Positions 21,501-35,621 of a stretch of 64,000 bases of DNA are shown here, piece after piece (the first letter of the stretch is position 1; every line of letters starts with the position of its first letter). A model generated the notes under the pieces. That model did not search any database. It saw only the letters and a program-made list of their open reading frames with translations, and was not told the DNA's origin. The DNA lies in assembly GCF_022539665.2 (NCBI RefSeq), contig NC_081336.1, positions 8,532,778 to 8,596,777 of the forward strand, written 5' to 3'. This DNA is from Daphnia carinata. Its lineage: Eukaryota > Arthropoda > Branchiopoda > Diplostraca > Daphniidae. A program made the position numbers and the translations under genes.

Positions 21501-24500
21501 TCATTGCCACAAGGCTGATGGGAGGTTTTTGACTTCGTCTTGATCCTGAACAGCCATTCCGTCTCGAGAAAACGACAATTTGATCCGCATTTTTAGTACT
21601 GCCTGTTAAAAACGAAAACATTATCAATTAATTTTGCACTGAAAGATTATAAAAGCAAAACGGTTACGTACTCTTGTGGGGTTGAGAATGCGCATGACTT
21701 GGGTGACTGGACTGCCAGAGGTAATAACCGTGCTCGAGGCAGGCATCATTTGAAGCTGGAATGTCTTCGGCACGGCGGCCTGGAAGAGGAAATCGCTCAC
21801 TGTGGAACCGTACGATGAGCTGGCCGTTAGCGTGACTATCACCAAATTAGGGTTGTCGACCGGGCGGTCGAAAGAGAAATCCACTCTTAGTCCATTTTTA
21901 TCATAGGCCGTGACGTTTTGCAGTTCTTAAAACATATGCAAATGAAATTGTACTAAAGCACAAGCCAATGATATTGATTTTTCTTACTTGGTGAAGGTGT
22001 AGGTGCAGTCCCTAAGAACCCGTCGATTAAGAAATTAGAACTAGGCGGGACGGCGGCACTCATTTGGGTCGTTGGGGAACTCAGTAAATTGGCCAAGTTA
22101 TTATTGACTAAGCTGCTGGTACTAGAACCTGTTGGAGTCGTCATGAGGGGTCCGCTAAGTGGAGCTGAAGAAAGGGTTGATCCACTCAAGTCCAAACCAC
22201 CTAACAAGTCGAGCAGATCCAGATTGGACGTAGATGGAGCAGTTGATGCTTTCGAGTTGGTAAATACCGGAGCCGATGGCCCATTATCAAAATTGTCCAA
22301 TCCACCCAGTAGATTGAGCAAAGAATTCTGTCATAGAATTGACATGTTAAAAAATTTAAAATAAACTATTAAACTGAAGATCTTACCGAATCTTTTGTGG
22401 CTGGTGCCGAATGACTCGTGCTTGTGGTTGTAAACGAACTTAAATCATCCATTAACATGTTGTCGTCGCCATTGCTGACTAAAGTTCCTCCTCCACCTGA
22501 ACTTCCGTTCGTCAATCCCTGTTGTGATGATTTATGTTCCATAGGCGGTATGCGTTCCATAATGGCAGGACGAAGAGCAACGTGCTTAGTAAACAACTGG
22601 GCATATTCGATACCACGTTGTTGCAATTCCACGTTCAAATGGGTGCCAAAGCGACTGACGATATCCTCGATTCGCCTAAGTAGATTGTAAAGAATTAACT
22701 GAAGTTACTAATGAAAATACGAATTAATTTGTTACGTACCCGACAGTGATGCTGAAACGTGTGCTGAGCTTCGTAAGAGCCGTCAATGCGTATTGCTTCG
22801 TGATGATCGTACTTTGGCTAGACGATAGAATGGCCTGAATGAAATCAACCACTTCATCCTCCCCAGCAACAACGGGCTCTTCCTGTTCGTTGGCATTGGT
22901 ATGTCCATTGATAAGACTATCGCCGTATTCACCTAGACACCACGATGCAACTTGGGCCAATGGCTGACGTTCTGAAATGGGCAACGTGGCCCCTTGTAGG
23001 TCAAGATCTCCCGGTTGCCCGTCGTGTTGTAAAGATCCTGAAGAACAACTGACAGCTCGCCACAACTGGCCCACGGCGTAGCCCTGGAGTGAAGTGCTTT
23101 CCGAAATAATTTGGATGGTATTAGAAACGACGTCGTCTCGTAGAAAGTTGCCCGCCGCAATGAGGACTCTCAGAAGCGTGTCAATATGCCACCGTCGATT
23201 AGGAGAAAACCTCTCCGTTGCACTGACTATGCCAGAAGAGCATTGCGCCTTAAATTCCGCATCAGATTTCTCCAAAAATGCTAGCAGCTCTTTCATCATT
23301 GCTCGGATATTTGATCCATTGATTAGAGCAAAACTCAATTCCAGCGCCCTTCTCTTGATCGAAACATCCGGATCCTGAATTTAGAAATTTGTTTTTATTA
23401 TTCGCTCAAGTAGTTTTAGTTTTGTTGATATCAAACCTTAAGGCACTCGAGTATAGTGGCACGATGTCGCTGGACGGCCGAGTTGTCTGCATGGACGGTG
23501 CGCAACAACGTGTTGAGCGCCACGTATCGTATATTCTTATCGCTATTGAGCAGAAAACGACCAAGAATGTTGACGGCCAGCACTCGCAAACCACTCTCAG
23601 ACTTGATGTGCATGATCGATAGCACTGTCTCGTACAGAATGGCGTTGCCAACGTTTTTCGACGTTTCCGTATTGGTAGCCACCTGCGCTAAAATATCGTT
23701 CATCGCCTCCGATGCTTCGGCATCGTTGTGGCCCAAGACTCGCAACAATCGCAAAATCTTGACCTGCGGTCCAACATAGAAATGTAGTATTTTCATTAGA
23801 AAATAATATTTGTGGCACATGTTACCTGTAAAAAGGGGTCGCTCACACCAGACACGTCATGCTCTGGTGAGTAACCTGCCATAATCAAATTCTTGAGAAT
23901 GCGCACTAGACTGGGTACCACCTGATGCAGAAGAAAATGAAAAGCATTAAGCATGGCTGGCAAAAGATATTGAAATGACAGAAGAAATATAAGTACAAAA
24001 CCAAAGACAAGACGAAATGAAACAAAAAGCTGAAGGGTGCAGTTTTATGTGTGCAGAGGATTAAACAACATCGAAGGATGCTTTACCTCGCGATGCTCCT
24101 ACGTAAAGCAAAGTAATTTTGGTTTGTTTTGTTCAACGTAGGGGGGAGAGATAGAGAGAGATGATCCCGCAACAAGAACAGAAACAAACAAAACAAATGG
24201 TAACGTATTAAACATTCAGTTATTACTATAAAGGGATGGATTGATTGAAAATTAATGTTAATGGAAATGGATTACTTAACAAAGACAAACGATTTGAGGA
24301 TGAGGACGACATTTACCTTTTTAAAATGGATTAAAGTGTCTGGACTCCGTTCGCACATTTCGATGATGAGTGTAACTCCCGTAATTAAAACACCTAATCC
24401 AAATTGTTGATGAATATAATGTAAATGGAAAGAAACGAACGTGAGATACCGTGATTTTTATCTGAGATTAAGGATCTAGTAGCCGGTAAAAACATTTCCA

Positions 24501-25191
24501 TGAGCTCAGGCACCTTTCCGATAATTCGGAAAGCGCACAAGGCCGCCTTCTTCCTTAGGTAGGCGTTGGTGGACTTGAGCAACCGCTCAACTTCAGAGGC
24601 CAAATCACGTGACATTTCTGGCGAAGCAATGGCACCCAGAGTGCACAAGGCCAAGCCAACAATGAACTGGACGGGGCTGTTTAAGTCACTACAACACAAA
24701 AGCACAGGTTAAGAGTCTTTAAGGTTGCAAAGATGAAAAGAAAACTTACTTTTTCAAGGAGTTGGTGATGAGAACATGAATATCTTGACGTTCATCAAGC
24801 AGCAACATTGCCCCAAGGTATCCAATTCGTTTATCAGTGAACCTTGGAGAGGCAATGAGGTTGAGGCACTCCAGCTGACCAAAATGAGCTGGGTAGCCAA
24901 GCATGTGAATGTAGAGAAGTTTTGCCACATTTCGACACCTCCACTGAGAGTCTTCTTCCCGGAAGGATGACCTGATGTATGCACATTCTTTGTTCACTAC
25001 AGCTCTCTCCTCTGCAGCCGTCCTTGCAGCTCTGATCTGACGGATCAAATCCCTCAGTCGAGTGGGCGTGGATGGCATTTTGACTGCAAATGGAATTAAT
25101 TGTAACAGTTTCTACAACAATAAGGCTGGTATTGAATTTGCATACCTTTCTCAGCCACCTCATTGATGACTTGCTTGATAGCGTTAGCCAT
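21501..25191 (-). CDS. AP1G1: AP-1 complex subunit gamma (gamma-adaptin)
   Basis: Eleven coding exons, in phase: 25146-25191, 24750-25083, 24450-24688, 24317-24393, 23826-23921, 23437-23763, 22740-23374, 22387-22675, 21988-22327, 21672-21925, 21501-21602; 912 residues. The large chain of the AP-1 clathrin adaptor at the trans-Golgi network and endosomes. Trunk: [107 protein letters not shown] Ser/Thr/Gly-rich hinge follows (about 600-790), then the ear domain ([13 protein letters not shown] to [20 protein letters not shown]). Mammalian gamma-1 has about 822 residues; the excess is mainly a longer hinge and a 17-residue N-terminal extension. That extension begins [15 protein letters not shown] on a separate exon; ATG 25078 (MPSTPTRL) is the alternative start matching vertebrates. 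The intron 23922-24316 is much longer than the rest and may hold a microexon. Confidence 0.96.
24087..24098 (-). other. Candidate 12-nt in-frame microexon of AP-1 gamma
   Basis: On the minus strand the intron between exons 24317-24393 and 23826-23921 contains TTTACGTAG, then GAGCATCGCGAG, then GTAAAGC. Both flanking introns are phase 0, so inclusion would add Glu-His-Arg-Glu without shifting the frame. The host intron is 395 bp against about 60 bp for its neighbours. The acceptor has only a mediocre pyrimidine tract, as is common for regulated microexons. Confidence 0.35.
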
Positions 25192-26108
25192 TGTTGTGGT
25201 TGTGTTTAGACCCTTAGTAACAAATACAATTTAATGTCAATGGATGTCAGGTCAAATATTTTTTGCCTACAAGAAGTTAGTTCTAAAAACCAGATCTTAC
25301 AAACAATTTGCAAATGGCGAGGAACATAAACCCCGTTATTTGTTTAATGCAAGTGTTCAACTTGTTATGATACCGACGCAACAAACCCAAACAGTTTGCA
25401 CATCATAAAACAAAAAGGAGGAGAAACAAGAACCATGTCATGTAACTTACTGAATGGCTACGATCACTTTAAGAATGTTTACGAGTTTGCAGTTTTGCGT
25501 TAAAGCAAAACACGTAGCCGGTTTCTAGAAAGATTCACACACAAGAAATTGCATAAAGCGTGCAATTATATATAAACGGTACCCTAGCAAGTTCACTCAC
25601 GGTAAATAAATTTGTCAAACATTCACTACACGACGGCCATCTTTTCAGCCAGGTGACGTGGAGCATTGCCGAATAAACAAAATTCAGCCCAGTCGGGAAA
25701 ACAAGGTATGGGGGCGGACGGCCGGCCGGCCTTTCGATTTGATAATTTTTTTTTTAGATATTTATTCGTGTGTTATGTCGATGAACGACAGTCATGGAGA
25801 CGTATTTTTTCTTGATCAATATCGTAATTTATTATGTCCATTTTCCATGATTCGTTCGAAACACAGTTATTGTTTAGCTCGGTAGTTTTCATTATAAATT
25901 GTGAATATAAATGTTTTAACAAGCTCAACGGCTCGAACGAATTAACAAAAACAACAATGTGGTCAACGGCAAATTTTAACAATTGAAAAACGCCATCAAC
26001 TGAAAACATTTCACGGGTTCGACGTATCACTGAAAATATCCGCCCCCCCTCTGCTGCTTTTTTTTTGCTGCTGTTATGCTTTAAAGAGATAACCTACTGA
26101 CCTACCGT

Positions 26109-26146
26109 AGACAGTAGATATATTTATATATATATAAATACTGTCT
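26109..26146. repeat. AT-rich palindrome downstream of the cabut-like gene
   Basis: TATTTATATATATATAAATA (26121-26140) is a perfect 20-bp palindrome flanked by AGACAG and CTGTCT, giving a longer hairpin with a small asymmetry. It lies about 120-160 bases beyond the stop codon of the zinc-finger gene, so it may fall in its 3' UTR or mark its end. Confidence 0.5.
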
Positions 26147-26267
26147 CCCGAGGTCCCGCCCTTTATTTTTAACAAATAAACATACTACTATACCCCCCCT
26201 CCCCAGGAAAAAGATTTCGAAAAATAATAAACATTTCATCATCTTTTGCTTATTTTGTGTGTTTGTT

Positions 26268-28918
<2,651 letters not shown>

Positions 28919-30430
28919 GTGGAACACTTATGCCAAACTCTTCTTATTGCTAAGTATGAACACAATGTTGAATATATATCCTGATTGTTTCGCACGACAC
29001 GGTTGAGAGAACTGCTACTGTCAAGGTATCTTTACACTTGAAGACGACGTGAACGACTGTGGTTCTCTAGTGCTAAGTCTTTTTCTTTTAGGAGACTTTC
29101 CTTGCTGTGAATGTGTGTGTGTAAAAATTTCTGAAACTAAAACAGAAAAAAAAAAGAAGTGTGTAAAGAACGATGGGGTGGAAGTGGATAGGAGAAAAAC
29201 GTGGTGGGCTGAGCCCGCGCTCGATCGTCTGTCGTTACGGACATATCCCGCGCGATCACATCGGCGCTAGAAGCGAATGCCCTAGGAACCAATCAAAATG
29301 TCGAAAAGGCCCGAACCACTAGCTGTTCACGTGCTCAACGCGTGTCGCTGCCAAACTGTATATGCCACCAAAGGGACAACCATCTAATATACACACACAC
29401 ACACACCCTTTTTTTTCTCTCTCCAACATGTATTACGTAAACTCTCGACTTTGTAATTGCCCAAACAGCTGACAGTTCATATTGTTGCAAACTTATATTA
29501 TCGTTGTGAGATGCACATTGTGTGCATACAGTTACATAGCAACTATAACTAGGCCACAAAGTTTTGGCATTGGCGTAGACTTGCGTATTTTAATGGCGAA
29601 CGTCTGAAAAGAAAAAGTTCTTTGTTGGTTAGAACATTTCAAGCCATTACCGCACCCACCATTGGAGATATGTCTAATGTTGCTATGCCACGTTTCGTGT
29701 CCCTTTTTTTAAGTTTCCTCCAGAGCCTATAGCGATTGCGTCACCCGTAGAGCGATAATAAATCAACAGTTGAGTTTTCAACGTTCCTTTTACAGCTTTT
29801 TCCTACGATAATGCGATACGAGCAAAATGAAAAAAAAATGCCAATACTTCAATTTCCGGAATTAAAAGTTGTTTTGCACACAAAAGAAGATGTGCAACAC
29901 ACGTGACGGTCAACTTTTTAAATTTTATCCGGTCGTTATACAAGTCAAAACACGCACAACTCCATAAAAGACTATTGTTTCTTTACAATTTCTTATGGAC
30001 TTGCGTGACGTGTTTTCTCTTGGCAGCTCGTTTTTTTTTCTTTCACATGGTTACAAACTCGAAATTGATTATTCCGTTCAATATATGGTCATTTCGAATA
30101 CACTTTGTTCATTTGAATGTTTGAACAGCTTTGGGATTTTTCCAAGGTTGATATCTCGAGCTGCAGAAGTTTTTATGTTCGTTTTCTTGACAGGTCTCGC
30201 CAAACAAAACTGGTATAGGCTTACAGACTGACCGGGTGTAAACTGGAAACTTCTAGATCGACTCGGAAAAAACCAGGTCGATTATCTTCTATTTATACAA
30301 CTGGGGCTGTTGGTTCACTAGGAACGTTTCAAAAAAGAGCTGACTCGGCCCACCAACTCTGGATTTTCCACTGCGACAAAAACAAGATGATAAAGTCTAT
30401 TTGATTACCTTAAATCACTAAGTTCTTCTG
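28919..30430. other. Upstream region of the cabut-like gene, no coding seen
   Basis: Contains E-box-like CACGTG sites (for example near 29330), a (CA)n tract near 29390-29404 and scattered T/A runs, but no gene I can support. It lies between the cabut-like start and the TAF5 3' end, so part is promoter and part is TAF5 3' UTR. Small open frames on both strands lack homology or splice structure. Confidence 0.5.
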
Positions 30431-30512
30431 CCTGAAAACAAATGCAATAAGAGACAAAGTTATATGTATTTTAATTATTTAAAAAAATTATCTAAATGAT
30501 AAGTCGGATGAT

Positions 30513-33028
30513 TTAGCCTTCGAACATGCCGGCGGCTAGGAGCAAATTTCTTCGTGTGAAATGTAATGACATAACAGGTGTGGCTTTAGTCGGATAACGG
30601 GCCAATCGAAGAGACTCGATGACGTTGCTCCGTTTCAGAAGGTCCGGGTTGTGTCCCGAAATGTTGACGTCCTCCAACGAGGACTCATCCGTCAGCCGGA
30701 AGAAATCCCACAACTGGATAGAGCCATCTAGGGAAGCCGTCGCAAACACCGTCCCGTCGCGACTGAAGGCCAGGCTGGATATTGTCATGACGTGGCCAGG
30801 CAAGTCGGCTAGAAGGTGGCCGTAAGCCAGATCCCAGACCAAGACTTTCTGATCGGCTCCACCGGACGCCAGAAAACGACCGTCGGTTGAAAAACACAAC
30901 GCCGACACCGTCCCCTATTGGAAAATAGCAATTAATAAAAAGCAATGACGAGAAAATAAAAATGTCCATACTTTATGGCCAGTCATCAGCCGGACGCAAT
31001 TGCCAGAGACGCAGTCCCATAAACGGACGCTTCGGTCGCTCGATCCCGTGGCGACGTAATTGGAATTGGGATGGAATTGGACCACATCAACGTCGGAATA
31101 GTGGCCGGCAAAGATTCGTAGCGGCTGGTGGTGATCGGTGGCCCACAGACGGGCAGTCCGGTCGTGTCCCACTGACGAAAAGTAGTAGCCGTGTGGGGAG
31201 AAACGCACATCCCAGACTGGATAAATGTGGCCTTTGTAAACGACGAGGCAAGTCCACGTTTGCAAACTCCACAAACGAATGGTGGCGTCTTCCGAAGACG
31301 AAAGCAGTAACGTTCGGTCATGACTAAACGAGGCAGAATAAACTGGCCCACAGTGGCCATAGAGCACCTTCATAGTTTCGCCCGTCTTATCGTCCATCAT
31401 GCGAACAAGGACATCTTCTGCCTCCTTGTCAATATCGGCCAATTGTTCAGCTGGTTTCATAGCACGAAGCTTCTGAGGCACTAAGCTCCACACTTTCAGG
31501 ATTGAATCTGAAAATCCTGCAGCGAGAAGAGAGGAATCTTCGCAAAATTCAACACACGTTACCCTGCTCGTGAAAAAGAAAGTTTATCAATCAAGCAAAA
31601 CACAAAGGTATCATATTGTACTAACGTTTCCGTGCAATTCAGCATTGTGTAGAAACAAATGGACGGCAAGCTGTCTGGACCAAGAGCCACCCTTTTGCTG
31701 GCTTCACGTAGGGCTCTGACCTTCTCCAGTTTGTCGATATCTCTCCTGAAACAGAAATTCAGCTCAACCTTTTTTCTCTTTCTGCGTGGAATTTCCCAAC
31801 ATCTTACAAATCTGGCAACGGCAGCCGACTGGCTGGTGGAGCATTCGGGTCGCTCTTGGCTTTCTTGTTTAATAAAGGATCTTTTTTCGGTTTTTTCTTT
31901 TTTGGCTTTTCACCACCTTCTCCCGGCTCACCTTCCTCTTCCTCCTCGACCACTGGAAGCTGGATGTCTGGCTCTTTTAGCAGGCCGTAGTAGATTTTGG
32001 TCTTGTTTACTACAATAAACATAACGTTATCTTTGTTTTTTTCTTGAAATTTTAATAAATTGTTATTTGCCTTGTCTGTTGGCCTCCCCTTCCATGGCCC
32101 CTGCGGTAGACTCGACCTGCGCTTTATTTCGGGGCACTCCTTCGTACATGTCGACGTACAAGTGTTCTTGGATTACATTCATGACGATAGATTGGTTTTT
32201 GTCCTGCAAAAACCTCTTGAGAACCGAATAGGTATCTCGGGACATTCGAACAGTAAACTGACTTGATCTGTTGAACATGTAATAATGCACATTAGAGGAG
32301 AAAATACGGGAAAACATTACAAGCCATACTTGAAATTTTCCATAAGGTCACTGCCCTTCATGTGTTCTTTCTTAGTGATAAAAGAAACCTTTTTAAGGTC
32401 TTCTTGATAATAATCTTCTTGGTCAATCGAAAAGCGTTCCATAAATTTAGAAGCTTCAGCTTCATGATTGTTGTAAATCATTTCCAAATACATGTGGACA
32501 AAGAGGGGGTACAGCACTAAAGACAGCTCGTGCTGCAGCAAGTAATTACAAATTAAATGTTATAAAAAACTTGTATGAATAGTAATCTTACTTTATAAAC
32601 ATCTAATGAGCTTTCAACAAATCTCCTATAACTCAGGTAGGCTTTTTCATAGGCATTTGGATCTCCTTCGCTTTTGTATGACGAAAGCAAATTGGTTGCC
32701 TCCGAGTCCACTTGAAGAGCTTGGGCATCTCTAAGCTGATCCTCCTTTAATCGCGCTTCTTTTTTCAGTGCGTCAGCTGTCCCCTAGTCAAACCAGCAGT
32801 TATAAAATGGGTCTAAATAAAAAAAAACTAGACACGTCTTCTAACTTTGAGGTTATGTTTTTGTAGAAATTGTAGGACGGCCGCAAGAGTATTGGAATCA
32901 ACATTTTCTGAATCTAGAGTTTGAGAAGCACTATTGTCACTCGCAACCTCGCTGTTTTGGTTTTCTGATGATTGAGTTTTAACGTCTGAATTAATCGCTT
33001 GGGGTAGCTGGTTCATACTATACTCCAT
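30513..33028 (-). CDS. TAF5: TAF5, TFIID / SAGA WD40 subunit
   Basis: Eight exons, in phase: 32846-33028, 32592-32783, 32330-32532, 32071-32267, 31808-32009, 31626-31745, 30972-31563, 30513-30914; 696 residues. TAF5 is a scaffold of TFIID and, in many animals, of SAGA-type complexes. A LisH-like helix (LAAVLQFLQKHNLK) comes first, then the TAF5 NTD2 domain (DPNAYEKAYLSYRRFVESSL, LVLYPLFVHMYLEMIYNNHE, FKSSQFTVRMSRDTYSVLKR), the linker AMEGEANRQ-NKTKIYYGLLKEP, a Lys-rich stretch, and about six WD40 repeats (VLYGHCGPVYSASFSHDRT, YKGHIYPVWDVRFSPHGYY, FAGHYSDVDVVQFHPNSNY, TGSSDRSVRLWD, ASGGADQKVLVWD), ending near LHFTRRNLLLAAG. The start MEYSMNQLP is the first ATG after an in-frame region lacking conservation. 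The intron 32010-32070 has a GC donor. The gene is head to head with RpL41. Confidence 0.96.
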
Positions 33029-33255
33029 TTTTTTCGATCGTAAACAACTCGGACAAGCAGTGTGCCAGTTATCAAATTTTTGAGGAAATATTAGAACAAC
33101 CAACTATTTACAAGCTAAAAAATTACTTATTTCTTTATCAACATTTAAATTAACTTAATTGTCTGTTTTCTTGAAAAAAGTTTATCGCAATTTTCAAGAA
33201 AGGATGGGTAAGTGAAAAAGGCAACCTAGTGACTCCATTTGCCTCTATTCGATCA
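33029..33255. promoter_or_regulatory. Shared TAF5 / RpL41 bidirectional promoter
   Basis: Only about 230 bp separate the TAF5 start codon from the pyrimidine-rich RpL41 leader, and the two genes diverge. No TATA box is evident. A single compact promoter serving both directions is inferred. Confidence 0.6.
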
Positions 33256-33278
33256 CTCTTCTCTGCAGCCCACTCTCG
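33256..33278 (+). promoter_or_regulatory. 5' TOP leader exon of RpL41
   Basis: The pyrimidine run CTCTTCTCTGCAGCCCACTC is typical of 5' terminal oligopyrimidine leaders of ribosomal protein mRNAs. It ends at a strong donor, CTCG|GTAAGT. The next exon starts at 33375 after TTACTTTTAG. The exact start site cannot be read from sequence alone. Confidence 0.6.
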
Positions 33279-33388
33279 GTAAGTTGTGCTTTTTTGTGAA
33301 ATCCGAATACATCCATTTATTACCACGTTTGTGTTACTGGAAATTAACAAAGTTTGTTTCTGTTTTACTTTTAGAGTCCAGCTGCATC

Positions 33389-33580
33389 ATGAGAGCAAAG
33401 GTAACTATTAGTTTTCATTTAATTTCGACTGTTTAACGTGGCGCCATTCCAGAACTATCTAGGCGTCGTTCGTGTAACTTGAAGCTAATGATTCGTTTTA
33501 ATTATTTGTTTTAGTGGCGTAAGAAGCGTATGCGCAGGCTTAAGCGTAAGCGCAGGAAGATGCGCGCTCGTTCCAAGTAA
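33389..33580 (+). CDS. RpL41: 60S ribosomal protein L41 (25 residues)
   Basis: Two coding exons, 33389-33400 (MRAK) and 33515-33580, give 25 residues: MRAKWRKKRMRRLKRKRRK followed by MRARSK and TAA. This near-invariant, extremely basic peptide is eukaryotic ribosomal protein eL41, a bridge protein of the ribosome and the smallest eukaryotic ribosomal protein; it is too short for standard ORF searches. Splicing after the fourth codon is seen in other animals. A TOP leader exon lies upstream. The 3' UTR has its own 68-bp intron (about 33635-33702) and an AATAAA at 33843-33848. The gene diverges from TAF5 and converges on Rab5. Confidence 0.97.
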
Positions 33581-33859
33581 ATCCATCCTCACACTCGCAG
33601 TCACATGGAAGCAGAGTGGCAGTCTGATTTTTAGGTAAATTTATGACTTACTACATGTTCAGTGAGGTTCTCAAGCTAAATATTTTTCCTCAATTTCCCC
33701 AGGTAATTCTGAATCGGTTGTCATTCCAATCCCTGAAAACTAAGACCACCATACGAGTTCTATCTTGGAAAAGCTGCTGAAATTTTGGCTGTAAAAAAAT
33801 TACCTCTTGTGAAATGTCATTCATATTTGAACAATGTGCATCAATAAAGATTTGTCTTT

Positions 33860-34746
33860 TCACAAGAATTATCTCTTTACGTGTTTCATTTAGAATACTA
33901 AAAATGAAAAATCCATGGGCAAGGCAAGAAATGTACATTTCCTGATATAGCAGCGTTACTTACACGATATCCATGCTGAGGACATTATTTCTTTTTGGAA
34001 AGGTAGGGGAGAGGGCCACGATCATTATCCAGGAGAGAAAAATCTAAATTATCTATAGAACACCTACATTTATAGAGAAACAAAAGTATGCAAGTAGTCG
34101 TAATCAAGATTTCACAAAGCTTGATTTACAAAAGTTATGAAGGGCGGGGGGAGTCGAGTATACACAAAAGAAACAGGGTGCAATTCTACACAAGAAAGAA
34201 CCATCACACATTTTTTTTTTTAGGAGAAAAGTGTAAGTGGGTGTGTTATGTAAGAAAAAACATGTTATGGATGGTCAGGAGATTTAATACAGAGTCAGGC
34301 CATTTTTAATCTTGCCTCTTTAAAGAATTTCCAATTAAAAACCACCGTTTAATTTGGAATGTCGCTGCTCCGTTAGAAAAATAATAAAAAATAAAGTACG
34401 ATATTGTTGACAACGGATATTCCCCAAAAAAAGGTAACTATTTAAATGCTGCAACTTATATTCTTATGGGGGGAGAGGATGCTGGAAAGGACGAGAGGAG
34501 ATATAATATAAAAGTCATTTCTTATGGTTTACAAAAAAAATTAATAATAATATTCGAAAAAAAAGGAAGGAAAAAAGGAATTGGATCCCCGCGTGGAAAA
34601 CAAAGAAACAAAGAACGGATGATTTTTTGTTTTGTATATATGCTGGATTTCTTTTTTTGTTTTGTTTTTCGTCTTTAATAAATGTGTAGACTGTAGTTTT
34701 CTTTGTTTAGTTTTTTTTTTTGTTTTTGTTTAGTTAGTTTTCGCGA
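33860..34746. other. RpL41-Rab5 convergent intergenic region and Rab5 3' UTR
   Basis: AT-rich with long A and T homopolymers. I see no coding exon. Part of this is probably the Rab5 3' UTR. Confidence 0.55.
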
Positions 34747-35621
34747 TCACTTGCAGCACGAGGATGCTGGTTTGTTGCCATCTTCAGCTCGGTCTAGCCT
34801 CCTTCCCTGACCACTGCTCCCACCAACTCCTCCAGCTCCATCATTCTTAGGTAGTTTCTTGGCTACATTGAGCAATAAATGATAAAGACACGTGCCTCTG
34901 GAAATAATTAATACTAATAACAATACCGATAGCCAAGAAGATGTCGTTGACGTTCATGGCCGTCTTGGCCGACGTTTCCATAAAGAGAAGCCCATTCTCT
35001 TCAGCGTAACCTTTAGCCTCGTCGAATTCGACAGCACGTTTGGCCGCCAGGTCAGCTTTGTTGCCCGCCAAGGCAATCACAATATTGGGGGAGGCTTGAC
35101 GCTGCAACTCTTTCACCCAGACCTTGGCCCGGCCAAAAGTGTCTTGATTGGTGATGTCGTAAACAACGATTGCAGCTTGGGCCCCTCTGTAAAAATACAA
35201 TTACTAATTAGAAGCCAGGTAATAACCTTGTTAAGTCTTGAAGTCGATACCTGTAGTACATGGGAGCAAGACTGTGGTATCGTTCCTGCCCAGCAGTGTC
35301 CCAGATCTCAAATTTGACAGTTGTGTCATCCAAGCAGACTGTTTGTGTCAAGAAAGCAGCTGCAAAATAACAATAATAATGAGCATTGAAGGTTGCAATA
35401 AACACTACCAATAAATTTGTACCTCCGATGGTGCTTTCCTGGTATTCATGAAATTGCCCTTTAACAAAACGTAGTACAAGACTGGATTTCCCCACTGCAG
35501 ATTCACCAAGAAGCACCAGTTTAAACTGACAGATTTTGCCTTGTGTGGCACCGTTTGGTCTCTGAGCGGCTCCTCCAGCTGAGGCTGCTGCTGTTCCAGC
35601 TTGAGATGCACGGCTTGCCAT
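34747..35621 (-). CDS. Rab5: Rab5 small GTPase
   Basis: Four exons, in phase: 35423-35621, 35251-35359, 34927-35186, 34747-34862; 227 residues, slightly longer than the 215-220 usual for Rab5. It is the master GTPase of early endosomes. G motifs: P-loop GESAVGKS, switch [16 protein letters not shown], switch [28 protein letters not shown] for guanine recognition, [31 protein letters not shown] and the Q of DTAGQE mark Rab5 rather than Rab22/21. The C-terminus SSCCK carries the dicysteine prenylation site. The N-terminus is Ala/Gly-rich ([18 protein letters not shown]), as in arthropod Rab5. A 5' UTR intron acceptor (TTGCAG) lies just upstream of the ATG. No key residue is missing. Confidence 0.97.

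Noticed and set aside
30962-31327. 121-codon plus-strand ORF over TAF5
   Set aside because: Antisense shadow of WD40-encoding exons. The minus-strand frame has clear homology and splice structure.
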